A stretch of DNA of 64,000 bases, from positions 124,001 through 188,000 of the forward strand of contig NZ_JAGRPM010000038.1 in NCBI RefSeq assembly GCF_019449565.1, in the 5' to 3' direction. This stretch comes from Rhodoblastus sp. (GTDB lineage Bacteria; Pseudomonadota; Alphaproteobacteria; Rhizobiales; Beijerinckiaceae). This document shows positions 63,538 to 64,000 of the stretch, piece by piece. The notes under the pieces are model-generated. The model saw only the letters and a list, made by a program, of their open reading frames with translations, did not search any database and was not told where the DNA came from. A program made the translations under genes and the position numbers. Every line of letters starts with the position of its first letter. The stretch's first letter is position 1.

Positions 63538-64000
63538 TTATTTCTTCGCAACCGCTTTACCGCCTTCTGCGGCCAGCGCCGTCTCAATACAAGAGGCGGC
63601 TGGCGCCGCTTGGCCGCGCGCCAAGGCGTCGAGCTTCTTCAGCAGCGTCTGGCGCGACTCGTCGAGCGAAATCACCGCCTCCGGGCCGGCGTCGAGGCCA
63701 AGCAATTTTGCGCGGCGGTCCATGATGGACAGCACACGCGAAATCGCCGTGGCGTCGCCGCCCATCGCGGCCTTGTAATGAGCCGCCTGCAATTGATCGA
63801 GCCGCATCAATTCGAGCTGGCGCAATTCGCGCGCCGGCTGGTCACGACAAGAGCGCAGGTTCTTGGCGACAATCGCATAGATACGGCTGACGCTGACGCG
63901 CCGAAATCCGGCTTCCGGCAATTTGCGGGCGATCTCGTGAAAGGTCAGGCCATGCAGGCGCATGTTGAGAATCGCGAGGTCGCGATTGACGCGCTCCAGC
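63538..64000 (-). CDS. Terminase small subunit-like protein (5' end outside window)
   Basis: The frame is open to the window edge; the visible ATG at 63963 may be internal, as the frame continues LERVNRDLAILNMRLHG upstream. A helix-turn-helix-like segment (LHGLTFHEIARKLPEAGFRRVSVSRIYAIV) is followed by a helical body (RQLELMRLDQLQAAHYKAAMGGD). Position before the large terminase gene and the DNA-binding fold support the call. Confidence 0.75.
   Translation of the reverse strand, partial: LERVNRDLAILNMRLHGLTFHEIARKLPEAGFRRVSVSRIYAIVAKNLRSCRDQPARELRQLELMRLDQLQAAHYKAAMGGDATAISRVLSIMDRRAKLLGLDAGPEAVISLDESRQTLLKKLDALARGQAAPAASCIETALAAEGGKAVAKK

Overview
The window is GC-rich chromosomal DNA from an alphaproteobacterium, most likely of the order Hyphomicrobiales. 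That placement rests on gene content: a cobW-cobN cobalamin operon behind a B12 riboswitch, a TIGR02301-type protein, a pdxH/RT0821-type lipoprotein pair, an imuA-imuB-dnaE2 mutasome behind a GTTC-N7-GTTC LexA box, and an alphaproteobacterial (gene transfer agent-like) phage tail. Genus cannot be fixed from the sequence alone.

Bases 1-30.6 kb are ordinary chromosome. In order they hold: a partial cobN and cobW under a cobalamin riboswitch (minus strand); an L,D-transpeptidase; a histone-deacetylase-family enzyme; a metallophosphoesterase; an amidase; a MarR regulator; a GGDEF-EAL protein; a large Pls-type NRPS-like protein; an SDR; a tiny lipoprotein; a TyrA-type dehydrogenase; a histidine phosphatase with fabI; an unusual fusion of an ECF-sigma-like region to an anti-sigma-like region; the pdxH-nudix-TIGR02301 operon; a lipoprotein; a DnaJ-family chaperone; tRNA-Leu(UAA); and the SOS mutagenesis cassette.

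Bases 30.67-64 kb are one long, mostly minus-strand prophage block. It runs past the right edge, and no integrase, repressor or replication gene is visible. Read 5' to 3' on the minus strand it has: terminase, a toxin-immunity array, portal, more immunity-like genes, a plus-strand hisC, XkdF-type protease/scaffold, capsid, connector and tail-completion genes, tail tube, chaperones, tape measure, a GTA-like baseplate set (TIM-barrel/DUF2460, DUF2460, DUF2163, NlpC/P60, hub), tail-fibre/spike/glycosidase genes, and a lysis cassette (holin, amidase) ending at a terminator next to imuA.

The most interesting part is 54.7-62.2 kb. A 406-residue carrier sits between terminase and portal. It has a phage-type N-terminal region, a PRDPATGRF linker and a variable C-terminal domain, and it overlaps a small immunity-like gene by ATGA. 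Downstream is an orphan copy of the toxin module, joined in frame right after the immunity stop codon, with its own diverged immunity gene. Then come two more paralogous immunity genes preceded by scars of deleted toxins, a different immunity-like gene preceded by the tail end of a different toxin, and a CPCC cysteine-rich protein. The portal protein itself ends in a similar linker (QPRDDQGRW) and a cysteine-rich tail and is followed by three small immunity-like genes. This is the architecture of a polymorphic toxin locus with cassette replacement, built into phage head genes. I infer the toxin and immunity roles from architecture; the biochemical activity is unknown.
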